From the NCBI GenBank assembly GCA_947501005.1, contig CANMTU010000001.1:2132501-2196500 (forward strand): 64,000 nucleotides of DNA, read 5' to 3'. The stretch is from an uncultured Erythrobacter sp. (GTDB taxonomy: Bacteria > Pseudomonadota > Alphaproteobacteria > Sphingomonadales > Sphingomonadaceae). The position numbers were made by a program, and so were the translations under genes. Below are positions 35,230-43,152 of this stretch, piece after piece; positions within the stretch are counted from its first letter, which is position 1, and the number at the start of each line of letters is the position of its first letter. The notes below the pieces were generated by a model. That model ran no database searches, was not told the origin of the DNA, and saw nothing but the letters and a program-made list of their open reading frames with translations.

Positions 35230-36285
35230 ATGAATCTCCAGAACTCGCAGGACTATTACGGCAAGGTGCTGACCGGCTCGGCGGACCTGAAGACCGACGC
35301 ATGCTGCACCGCCGAAGCGCCGCCGCCTGCCGTCATGGCGGCGCTGCGCAACGTCCACGAGGAGGTTCGCGCGCGCTATTACGGCTGCGGCCTCGTCGCG
35401 CCGCAAGCGATCGAGGGATGCGATATCCTCGATCTCGGCTCGGGCAGCGGGCAGGATGCCTATCTGCTCGCCCAGATGGTCGGCGAAGGCGGCAGCGTGA
35501 CCGGGGTGGACGCGACGCCTGAACAGCTCGCCGTGGCGCGCGCCCATCAGGACTGGCACCGCGACCGCTTCGGCTATGCCCGGGCCAACACCCGCTTCCT
35601 CGAAGGCGATATTGAGAAGCTGGGCGACCTCAATCTGGCCGAAGGCAGCTTCGACGTCATCGTCTCCAATTGCGTCATCAATCTCGTGGCCGACAAGCGC
35701 GCCGTATTCGAAGCCGCGTTCCGCCTGCTGAAAAACGGCGGCGAGCTGTATTTCTCCGACGTCTATGCCGAACGCCGGGTGCCGGGCCATCTGCTGAACG
35801 ATCCGGTGCTGCACGGCGAATGCCTGTCGGGCGCGCTCTACTGGGGCGACTTCCTCGCGCTCGCCAGGGCGGCCGGCTTCGCCGATCCGCGCCTCGTCAC
35901 CAGCCGCCCGCTCGGGATCGAGAATGGCGAACTGGCCGAAAAGCTCGACGGCATCGCCTTCCACTCCGCGACCTATCGCCTGTTCAAGCTGCCCGACCTC
36001 GAAAGCCAGTGCGAGGATTACGGGCAGGCGGTGCGTTACAAAGGCACCGTCGTCGGCGAAGAACGCGCCTTCCTCCTCGACGGACATCACCGGATCGAGG
36101 CGGGGCGCATGTTCCCGATCTGCGGCAATAGCTGGAAGATGCTGGCCGACACGCGTTTTGCCTCGCATTTCGAGTTCTTCGGGGATTTCTCGACCCATTA
36201 CGGCGTGTTTCCCGATTGCGGCGTGGCGATGCCGTTCGGGGCGGATAGCAGCGCGAGCGACCAGCCCAGCGCCGCCTGTTGCTGA
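35230..36285 (+). CDS. arsM: arsenosugar-type arsenite methyltransferase, ArsM-like
   Basis: 351 residues. The N-terminus QDYYGKVLTGSADLKTDACC carries Cys25-Cys26 and is typical of the arsenosugar-associated ArsM branch. SAM motif I is LDLGSGSGQDAYL. The As(III)-binding cysteines appear in VSNCVINLV and GECLSGALYW. A ~100-residue C-terminal extension has further Cys and ends AACC. The expected reaction is SAM-dependent methylation of arsenite. A 7-base inverted repeat (CCGTAGC at 35164, GCTACGG at 35211) lies in the 74-base divergent promoter region shared with the flavoprotein gene. No ArsR gene is adjacent. Confidence 0.88.
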   Translation: MNLQNSQDYYGKVLTGSADLKTDACCTAEAPPPAVMAALRNVHEEVRARYYGCGLVAPQAIEGCDILDLGSGSGQDAYLLAQMVGEGGSVTGVDATPEQLAVARAHQDWHRDRFGYARANTRFLEGDIEKLGDLNLAEGSFDVIVSNCVINLVADKRAVFEAAFRLLKNGGELYFSDVYAERRVPGHLLNDPVLHGECLSGALYWGDFLALARAAGFADPRLVTSRPLGIENGELAEKLDGIAFHSATYRLFKLPDLESQCEDYGQAVRYKGTVVGEERAFLLDGHHRIEAGRMFPICGNSWKMLADTRFASHFEFFGDFSTHYGVFPDCGVAMPFGADSSASDQPSAACC

Positions 36286-37292
36286 ACGTCCTCGTCACCG
36301 GAGCCGCCGGCCTACTTGGCGGGGAGGTCTGCGCGCGCCTGCTGGCGGCGGGGCACCGGGTCACGGGCCTCGTGCGGCAGAACCCCGATGTATGCGCGAA
36401 TAACGGCGCGCCGGTACCGGTCGCGGTTCTGTCGGGCGATGTCTCTCTCCCCCGGTTCGGTTGGGACGAAGGGCAATGGCGGGCGGTGGCGGACGCGCAC
36501 GACCTTATCGTCCATTGCGCGGCGCGGGTGCGGTTCGACCTTGCGGAGGAGGACTGCCGCCCGGTAAACGTCGACGGGGTGCGCCACGCCTTGGCGCTGG
36601 CCAAGGCAGGCGGGATGCGGTTCCTGCACGTCTCCACCGCCTATGTCTGCGGCGCGCGCGACGGCCCGATCCGCGAGAACGAGCCCCTGCCGGAAAGCGG
36701 CTTCGCCAACGGCTACGAAGCGAGCAAGGCGGCGGGCGAGCGGCTGGTGCGGGCGAGCGGGCTCGACTGGACCATCGCCCGCCCGTCCATCGTCGTCGGC
36801 GAATACGCCAGCGGCGCGATCCGCACGTTCGACACGACCTATGCCGCCTTCAAGCTGATCGCCGAGGGGCGCGTGCGCGCAATGCCTGCCCGCGCCGGGG
36901 CGAGCCTCGATTTCGTGCCTATCGATTATGTGGCGGGGGGTATCGCCGCGCTTGCCGAAAGCGATCGGGCGCGAGGCGCCACGGTGCATCTCGTCTCGGG
37001 CCAGCCCCTTCCGGTCACCGCCTTCGCTTCCGCCATCGGGGCGTTCCCGCAATTCCGCGCGCCCGACCTGATTGCGCCCGAGCATTTCGATCCGGCCGCC
37101 CTGCCCCCTTTGGAACGGCGGCTCTACACCCGCATCGCCGGCCTTTACTCTAGCTATTTCAGCCGCGATCCGCATTTCGACGACAGCGCGGCGGCGCAAC
37201 TGTTCGGCCGGACCTGCCCGCCGACCGGCCCTGACTATATCCGCCGACTGATCGGATACTGCATCGCCGCCGGCTTCCTGGCCGAGGCCTAG
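36279..37292 (+). CDS. NAD-dependent epimerase/dehydratase (extended SDR)
   Basis: 337 residues from a TTG start at 36279 that overlaps the arsM stop by seven bases. The nucleotide motif VTGAAGLLGGEVC is at the very N-terminus, and the active-site HVSTAYVCGARDGP and NGYEASKAAGERL (YxxxK) follow. Thus a sugar-nucleotide or related substrate is oxidised, reduced or epimerised. Coupling to arsM and to the convergent glycosyltransferases supports a role in building the sugar part of an arsenosugar-like product. Confidence 0.85.
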   Translation: MLNVLVTGAAGLLGGEVCARLLAAGHRVTGLVRQNPDVCANNGAPVPVAVLSGDVSLPRFGWDEGQWRAVADAHDLIVHCAARVRFDLAEEDCRPVNVDGVRHALALAKAGGMRFLHVSTAYVCGARDGPIRENEPLPESGFANGYEASKAAGERLVRASGLDWTIARPSIVVGEYASGAIRTFDTTYAAFKLIAEGRVRAMPARAGASLDFVPIDYVAGGIAALAESDRARGATVHLVSGQPLPVTAFASAIGAFPQFRAPDLIAPEHFDPAALPPLERRLYTRIAGLYSSYFSRDPHFDDSAAAQLFGRTCPPTGPDYIRRLIGYCIAAGFLAEA

Positions 37293-38011
37293 CGGATATC
37301 GGGATAATGCCGCGCCATCCGGTGGCGCAGGCCGAACGCCCACAGCATGCCGACCTTGAAATAGATCCAGTTCGCCTTGAGCACGCCCCAAGCCGCGATC
37401 CGCCGATCCGACGTTTCGACGAAACGCGGCACTATCTTCACCCGCCCCAGCGCCGCGAATTTGACGCACAGATCCGCCTCTTCCATCACCGCATCGCCCG
37501 GGGTGCAGCCGCCCACGGCGAGGAAATCGGCCCGGCGGAAGAACATCGCGTGATCGCCGAACAGCAGCCGCACGCCGCGCACGAACAGATGCGGCCGCGT
37601 GAGGAGCGGGGCGTACCAGGTCTTCGCCCAATTGTGCAGCGTCGTGCCCCACCGCATGCGCTGCGGCCCGCGGATCAGCGGGGTGAAGCTGGCCAGTGCG
37701 ATCCGCCGGTTCGCCAGCGTCCGTTCGATCACGGCGACCATGTCGGCTGGCGGCAGGGTATCGGCGTGAAGCACGCACACGATCTCGCCCCGCGCCGCCG
37801 CCACGCCGGCATTGATCTGCCGCGCCCTTCCGCCTTCGGACAGGAGCACGTCCCAGCCCGCTGCCCTGGCCAGGACCACCGTTTCGTCCGCACTGCCGCC
37901 GTCGACCAGCAAGATCTGCGCGGGTCGCGGCGCCAGAACCGCCATCCGCGCGATCAGGCCGGGCAGCGCCTTCTCCTCGTCCAGCGTGGGTATCAGGATG
38001 GTGACGGTCAT
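37289..38011 (-). CDS. TIGR04283-type arsenosugar-associated glycosyltransferase
   Basis: 240 residues, GT2-like. LIPTLDEEKALPGLIARM is the nucleotide-sugar start, VDGGSADETV the first Asp region, and VLHADTLPP supplies the DxD-like metal site; FRRADFLAVGG follows. This family co-occurs with TIGR04282 proteins and arsenosugar genes. The start overlaps the next gene's stop (ATGA); the 3' end overlaps that of the epimerase. Confidence 0.85.
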   Translation of the reverse strand: MTVTILIPTLDEEKALPGLIARMAVLAPRPAQILLVDGGSADETVVLARAAGWDVLLSEGGRARQINAGVAAARGEIVCVLHADTLPPADMVAVIERTLANRRIALASFTPLIRGPQRMRWGTTLHNWAKTWYAPLLTRPHLFVRGVRLLFGDHAMFFRRADFLAVGGCTPGDAVMEEADLCVKFAALGRVKIVPRFVETSDRRIAAWGVLKANWIYFKVGMLWAFGLRHRMARHYPDIR

Positions 38012-38796
38012 TGCAGTTCAGGCCAGGCGGCTAGATCCTCGGCGGTGTCGATATCGGCGAGTTCCGGCAGGATGGCCGGACCGATCCGCCGCCGGGCCAG
38101 GCGGGCCAGCGTTTCGGACAGGACGCGCGCCGTGCTCCATTCCATCGCGTCGAACAGGAAGGGCATCGGGCGATTGAACCCGACGAGGTAGTATCCCCCG
38201 TCCGCCGCCGGGCCGAGCACGACGTCGCGATCGTCCAGCGCGCTTGCCGCCGCTTGCAACAAGGCGGCGGACATGGCGGGGCAATCGCTCCCTATGATGA
38301 GGCCGGGCGCTTCGACCCGCGCCATCCGCTGGCCCAGATCGCCCTCGCCCTGCGGGACGACCGACAGATCCGCGCCGTAGACCGCGTGAAACAGCGCAGG
38401 CTCGCCGCCGGTGACCCGCAGCTCGAAATCGAGACCGCTCTCGCGTGCCGCCAGCACCGTATCCGCCAGCAACCGCGCATAAAGCCGCGCCGCACCCTCC
38501 GCGCCGAGAGCGGGGATCAGACGCGTCTTCACCTGCCCCGGAACGGGCAGACGCGCGAAGATCGAGAGGCGGATGGAACGAGCGACCGGATTTATCCCGC
38601 CGCCGGAAGGAAAAGCGGATGCCGCCCTTGCCGATCGCTGCCGAACCCGTTGCGTTTCTGCATCCCTTTCCCTCCCCTTGCTGCGCGGCACGCGCCCTCT
38701 TGCTGGCGTAGCGTTGCGAGCGATAGCAGAAAACCCGGGCCACCCTCGATCTTTCCGCGACCCGGCGTTGGTCCGCACCGGCAGGGGTTCAATCAC
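38008..38796 (-). CDS. TIGR04282-type arsenosugar-associated glycosyltransferase
   Basis: The conserved protein begins at IFARLPVPGQVKTRLIPALG (38560s) and continues through LGQRMARVE, GLIIGSDCPAMSA and VVLGPAADGGYYLVG, a GT-A/nucleotidyltransferase-like fold. No ATG, GTG or TTG lies directly before the conserved part: the nearest in-frame candidates are a GTG at 38691 (after AAGAGGGC) and an ATG at 38796, giving a 35-70-residue Arg-rich N-terminal extension. Translationally coupled to the TIGR04283 gene. Both are probably driven from the palindrome-bearing promoter region at 38974-38996. Confidence 0.8.
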   Translation of the reverse strand: MIEPLPVRTNAGSRKDRGWPGFSAIARNATPARGRVPRSKGRERDAETQRVRQRSARAASAFPSGGGINPVARSIRLSIFARLPVPGQVKTRLIPALGAEGAARLYARLLADTVLAARESGLDFELRVTGGEPALFHAVYGADLSVVPQGEGDLGQRMARVEAPGLIIGSDCPAMSAALLQAAASALDDRDVVLGPAADGGYYLVGFNRPMPFLFDAMEWSTARVLSETLARLARRRIGPAILPELADIDTAEDLAAWPELQ

Positions 38797-38973
38797 CCGG
38801 TCATTTGGCGTAAATGGCGATTACGCAATGGCGACCCCAACGAACCCTGTAAAAGGCCCCGAAGGCGCTCGCATGGTTTTCGGATCGGGTTCCCGCCGCC
38901 GAGCGGGGTTCGGGGCGCCCGTATCGTTCTGACACGCGGGTTCGCCTTAACGGGAAATTATCTACGTCGGCGG

Positions 38974-38996
38974 GTATTAGCATTGACTCGGTCAAT
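38974..38996 (-). promoter_or_regulatory. candidate operator/promoter of the glycosyltransferase unit
   Basis: ATTGACTCGGTCAAT (38982-38996) is a perfect 6-base-arm palindrome with a 3-base centre, a form often bound by TetR-family repressors. On the minus strand it occupies exactly the 17-base space upstream of a TAATAC -10 element (38979-38974). No repressor gene is adjacent. Confidence 0.5.
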
Positions 38997-39010
38997 CTCG
39001 ACCACCTGAG

Positions 39011-39042
39011 GGCGGTGCCATCCCGATGGGGGTGGCGCCGCC
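39011..39042. other. strong hairpin of unknown role
   Basis: GGCGGTGCCA pairs with TGGCGCCGCC (one G-T wobble) around a 12-base loop. No T-tract follows on either strand and no gene ends here, so it is not an obvious terminator. Confidence 0.5.
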
Positions 39043-39388
39043 TTCGATTCCGACAGACCGGCCGCTGCTGATGGCTTCGAGCGATTAAGGTGGGAAGCGG
39101 TTCGATCTGCGGCTTATGAAGGCGCCTGATGCAGGCAGGGCGACCTTGCTCCTCTATGCCCTGCCAGGCTTCCGGACTTTCGGAATTTTCCGAAGGTCAC
39201 ACTCTCGTTCTGTCGCCAGTTCGCGCACCGGCAAGATCGTGTCGCAAGATTTCAAACTCAATGTCGCCGACGTTCGACTTTCGAGCCCACCTTCCCCTAC
39301 TCTACTTCGCTAATAATAACGAAACGCCTGTAATTCTTGCACTAAAAGTTCCTCCGGTCCGACCAACCAAGACACCTAAAAACCGCCA

Positions 39389-40588
39389 TCAACGCGGCGT
39401 TCGCGCCAGCCACGCCGCGCTCTGCGACCGGGCGAGGTCGAGCAGATTGCCCATTACCAGGTTCATGTCGATTAGGTGCAGGCCCATGGCCGGGTTGATC
39501 TTGCCGTCGGTATAGATGTCGCCCGTAATGTCGTCGGTCCGCGGATCGGCGGGGTCGGCCTCGACACGTATCGTCAGGTATTGCCCCCGCTCGTTCGACA
39601 CGCACTCGCCCGTCAGCAGGCCCGGTACCGAGGCGAAGGGTGTGTCGATTGTGCGTCCGTCGGTCGTCCATTGAGGTACCGGGCCGCGCATGATCGCCTG
39701 CGTCGTCAGATAGGCATGCAAGGGCGCCTCCCCGCCTCCGGGCGCGGCGGGGTTGACGCAGGCTATCTCCATGCCGGGGCGGTCCGTCGCCGCGTAATCG
39801 TTGACCGGGCCGATCGTGTCGCGAAAGCTGCGATAGGCAACGACGCAACCCGCCTCGTCGGCGCTGGTGCACAGCGGCATGGATTTGAAATCCCCGCCGA
39901 CGCGCTTGCCTTCCGAGACGAGCACGCTGGTGCCGTTGAGATAGGCGGCGACGATGCGGTCCTGCGCCGGCTTGCCGTCGATCTCGTTCTTGATCAGGTT
40001 GGTCATCATCCGCGAACCCTGCGAGTGACCGATCAGGATCACCCCGCGACCGCGATTGTGGTGCTGAAGGTAATAGTCCCACGCCTCCGCCACGTCGCCA
40101 TAGGCTGTGCCGAAAGCCGCACGAACTTCTTCGCGCGGCAGGCGCCCCGACGTGCCGAGCAGGGTGATCTGGCGATATTTCGGAGCATAGACCCGGCAGA
40201 CATCGGCGAAGCGCGCGATTTGCTGGTGAAGCACCCGCGCTTCTTCCGGCCCTTCCTCCCAGTCGGCATTCGCGCCTTTGTCGAGCGACAGGGTGGGATA
40301 GATGTAGAAACAGTCGACCGGCGGGTCGGACGGCGGATCGAACGTCTCCCGGCTGGTGGTGCCATCGGCGGCGACCACCGTCGTCGTGAGATCCTGGTCG
40401 CACGTATCCTCGCGCCCGGGAAGGCACAGCCATTTGTCTACTTCGCTGTAGAGGGCGGCAGCTGCACCGGTCGAAGGCGTCGTCACGGCTGCACCATTCC
40501 TGGAAAGCGGAGCGGGATCGCTCGCCGAAGTGGTGCAGGCACCGACAAGTGCGGCGGCAAGCAGCTGGGCGGCAAAGCGAAGTGTCAT
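39389..40588 (-). CDS. DUF3089 alpha/beta-hydrolase lipoprotein
   Basis: 399 residues. Signal peptide LLAAALVGACTTS contains a lipobox Cys. The DUF3089 body shows DPPVDCFYIYPTLS, the nucleophile elbow LIGHSQGSRMM and a Cys-rich mid-region (MPLCTSADEAGCVVAYRSF). The active-site Ser is in GHSQG; the substrate is unknown. ATG 40588 is the last Met before the signal peptide. Divergent from the MmgE/PrpD gene across 244 bases with no recognisable element. Confidence 0.85.
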   Translation of the reverse strand: MTLRFAAQLLAAALVGACTTSASDPAPLSRNGAAVTTPSTGAAAALYSEVDKWLCLPGREDTCDQDLTTTVVAADGTTSRETFDPPSDPPVDCFYIYPTLSLDKGANADWEEGPEEARVLHQQIARFADVCRVYAPKYRQITLLGTSGRLPREEVRAAFGTAYGDVAEAWDYYLQHHNRGRGVILIGHSQGSRMMTNLIKNEIDGKPAQDRIVAAYLNGTSVLVSEGKRVGGDFKSMPLCTSADEAGCVVAYRSFRDTIGPVNDYAATDRPGMEIACVNPAAPGGGEAPLHAYLTTQAIMRGPVPQWTTDGRTIDTPFASVPGLLTGECVSNERGQYLTIRVEADPADPRTDDITGDIYTDGKINPAMGLHLIDMNLVMGNLLDLARSQSAAWLARTPR

Positions 40589-40832
40589 ACGGTGCCTTTC
40601 CTGTTCGCGTCCGATCGTGGCCGGACCGGCGCGGGACTTGCCGTTCGCAAGCACCGCGCCGTGGATCATCCTCTGTTTTCCGACGGTTTTCGCAGCTGAA
40701 ACCCGGCTGCCACCCATCGTGTCTACCCGGCAGGATGCACCAGCTTTGCCCGGTTGGCAACTTACGAACAGTGGCGATTGTTTTTACCGTTTCACCGTGT
40801 AGGCTCTGGGCAAGAAAACGAGGGAGAGAACG

Positions 40833-42368
40833 ATGGATGACCGGTTCATGCTGTCACGGCGCGGGGCAATGGTGGGCGCGGGCATGATGGCGGTCCTCGC
40901 CGGCACGAAGGCCGATGCACGGGCCAGCGCATCGCAAGCCGGTTCCCCTGCCCCGCCGCCCGCACCCGGCGATCCGGGGTTCGTCGCGGTCATGCCCGCG
41001 CTCACCGCCTATCTCGCGGGCGCCCGTACGGCAGCGGTTCCGGCCCCCATTCGCGAGCGGACGCGTCTGCACGTTCTCGACACGCTGGCTTCGATCGTGG
41101 CGTGCCATTCGCTCGAGGCGTCGAAGCTCGGCCGGGCCTATGCCCATGCCATGAGCGATGGCGGCGGCAGTCCGGTCTTCACCTCGCGCGCCACGGCCAG
41201 TCCGATCGATGCGGTGTTCGCCAATGCGATGACGGCCCATGCGGCCGAGATCAACGATTTCATCCCGTCGGCCTATGTCCAGCCCGGCCCCTCGATCGTC
41301 AGCGCCGCGCTGGAGCAGGCCCGCAGCAACGCCCGCAGCGGGCACGATCTCGTCAACGCTGTGGTGGCGGGATACGAGCTGGCCGGACGCGTGCCCAAGG
41401 CGATCGGCACGCGCAATCTGTGGCTGGCCGGGCTTGCCAATCACGGGGTCGGCCCCGTTTTCGGCACGGCCGCCGCCAGCGCCGCCATGCTCGGGCTGGA
41501 TGCGCTGCAATGCAACCACATGCTCGCCTATTGTGCGCAGCAGGCGTCCGGATCGTGGCAGTGGATGCTCGATGTGCGTCATGTCGAGAAGGCGTTCGTC
41601 TTTGCCGGGATGGGCGCGCGCAACGGCATGCAAGCCGCCATAATGGCCGATCTGGGCTTCACCGGCGTGCCCGAAAGTCTCGACACGCAAGGCGCGTGGT
41701 TCCGCTGGCCCGCCCTGACCGGCGAGGGGTCGGACCCGGGCCGCCTGATCGCCGGGCTGGGCACGGATTTTGAGCTCTCGCTCGCGGCGATGAAACGCTA
41801 TCCGGTGGGCGGCCCCACCCAGCCCGCCGTGCGCGCTCTGCTCGACCTGCAGCAAAGCGTCGATGCCCGGCGGATCGCGTCCATCCGGGTGGAGATGCCG
41901 GGTTCGGCGGACACGTTCCGCAGGGCCAACATGCCGGCGCTCAACATCCCTTATCTCGCCGCCATCATCATGCTGGACGGCCGGCTCGATTTCGTCGCCG
42001 CGCAATCGCTCGAGCGGATGGCAAACGATACGGCGGTGCGGGCCTTCGCGGAAAAAGTGGAGGTGGTGGCCGATCCGGCACAGGAAACGGGCGAGGGCGA
42101 GGACCGCACCGAAAGCGCCCGCGTCACCCTGACGATGACCGACGGCACGCAAAAGTCGCGCTATGTGCCCTACGTGCCGGGCTTCCCGACGCACCCCCTG
42201 AGCAAGGACGAGGTCGAAACCAAGGCGCGCGAGCTGGTGGAACCGGTCCTCGGCGCAGCGGGCGCGGCGCGGCTGATCGCCCTGTGCGACGGTCTCGACG
42301 GCCTGGAAACCGTCGAGCCGATCATCGACGTGATGCGCTTTTCCGGCCGGCCCGCGGCGGCGGGGTGA
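40833..42368 (+). CDS. exported MmgE/PrpD family protein
   Basis: 511 residues. The N-terminus has a twin-arginine signal (LSRRGAMVGAGMMAVLAG), unusual for this family, whose members are normally cytosolic. The body matches MmgE/PrpD (2-methylcitrate dehydratase-like, iron-sulfur-independent): HVLDTLASIVACHSLEAS, NAMTAHAAEINDF and MKRYPVGGPTQPAVRALLDL. Probably a dehydratase or isomerase on a hydroxy acid exported to the periplasm. It is convergent with the TetR gene, with a 10-base gap. Confidence 0.82.
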   Translation: MDDRFMLSRRGAMVGAGMMAVLAGTKADARASASQAGSPAPPPAPGDPGFVAVMPALTAYLAGARTAAVPAPIRERTRLHVLDTLASIVACHSLEASKLGRAYAHAMSDGGGSPVFTSRATASPIDAVFANAMTAHAAEINDFIPSAYVQPGPSIVSAALEQARSNARSGHDLVNAVVAGYELAGRVPKAIGTRNLWLAGLANHGVGPVFGTAAASAAMLGLDALQCNHMLAYCAQQASGSWQWMLDVRHVEKAFVFAGMGARNGMQAAIMADLGFTGVPESLDTQGAWFRWPALTGEGSDPGRLIAGLGTDFELSLAAMKRYPVGGPTQPAVRALLDLQQSVDARRIASIRVEMPGSADTFRRANMPALNIPYLAAIIMLDGRLDFVAAQSLERMANDTAVRAFAEKVEVVADPAQETGEGEDRTESARVTLTMTDGTQKSRYVPYVPGFPTHPLSKDEVETKARELVEPVLGAAGAARLIALCDGLDGLETVEPIIDVMRFSGRPAAAG

Positions 42369-42378
42369 CGGCGCAGGT

Positions 42379-43059
42379 CTAGGTCCCGGCGTTCTCGGCG
42401 ACGAGCCGTTCGGTCAGCTTTTTCTTGTACCATTCGAGGAGCTTGACCGATTCCTCGATCGTGTCCGACGAGTCGGCGAAGATGGATTCCAGCAGCAAGC
42501 CGCGCATCGCCGCCATATGCAGCTTGTTCATCGCGTAGAGGATCTCATCGTTCTCGATCCCGGCCTCCTTCGCGAGCTTTTTCGTCTTGGTAAGATCGCT
42601 TTGATCGAGCTGGTGCAGGAACCGGGGCATTATCTCGGCCAGTTGGGAATCTCCGCGCGATCCGATCAGCATTTCCAGAAGCGCGATCGATTCCGGCTCG
42701 CGAATGGTTTCCCACGAGGCGTGAGTCAGCGCAAGAAATCGCTCGACCCCGGGGGCGGTCCCGCGAAGCGATTCCCGCCGCTTCTGCTGCAACCGTTCGA
42801 CGGCCTGGAACCCGACCGCTTCCATCAATTCCGCCTTGCCGGAAAAATGGTGCAGGATGCCCCCCCGGCTGATCCCGGCGCGCTGCGCGACCCGGATCAC
42901 CGTGGTCGCCGCATAGCCTTCTTCCGCCAGGTTGAGGATCGCCGCGTCGATCGCCCGGCGGCGCGAGAGCGAGGTCCGCTCGGCCTGGGTTCGGCGGACC
43001 TTCGCGCCCTTCCCGCGCGGGGCGGCGTCATCGGATGGAGCTGCTGCTGTCTTGGTCAT
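42379..43059 (-). CDS. TetR family transcriptional regulator
   Basis: 226 residues. An Arg/Lys-rich tail precedes the helix-turn-helix (IDAAILNLAEEGYAATTVIR then VAQRAGISRGGILHHFSGKA). The C-terminal ligand domain is not recognisable. Its location downstream of the TonB receptor on the same strand, and near PrpD and the esterases, suggests it controls this substrate-use cluster. Confidence 0.9.
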   Translation of the reverse strand: MTKTAAAPSDDAAPRGKGAKVRRTQAERTSLSRRRAIDAAILNLAEEGYAATTVIRVAQRAGISRGGILHHFSGKAELMEAVGFQAVERLQQKRRESLRGTAPGVERFLALTHASWETIREPESIALLEMLIGSRGDSQLAEIMPRFLHQLDQSDLTKTKKLAKEAGIENDEILYAMNKLHMAAMRGLLLESIFADSSDTIEESVKLLEWYKKKLTERLVAENAGT

Positions 43060-43110
43060 TCTGGCAGACGTCCTAAGGGTGATGCCCCCGCCGGACAAGT
43101 ATGCGAGACC

Positions 43111-43141
43111 GGGCCGGCCCTCACCTGCAGGCGGCCGGCCC
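43111..43141 (-). terminator. hairpin after the TonB receptor gene
   Basis: GGGCCGGCC (43111-43119) pairs perfectly with GGCCGGCCC (43133-43141), just after the receptor stop on the minus strand. No T-tract follows, so it may be a processing or attenuating hairpin instead of a classical terminator. Confidence 0.4.
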
Positions 43142-43152
43142 GTTCCCGCCGG

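Larger units (their letters stand above)
38797..39388. other. 592-base gene-free region upstream of the glycosyltransferase pair
   Basis: No reading frame here looks like a protein. It holds the palindromic operator (38982-38996), a strong hairpin (39011-39042), a GGCAGGGC/GCCCTGCC inverted repeat with 16-base loop (39134-39165) and the palindrome TTCGGAATTTTCCGAA (39179-39194). The last 150 bases are noticeably AT-richer. Confidence 0.6.
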
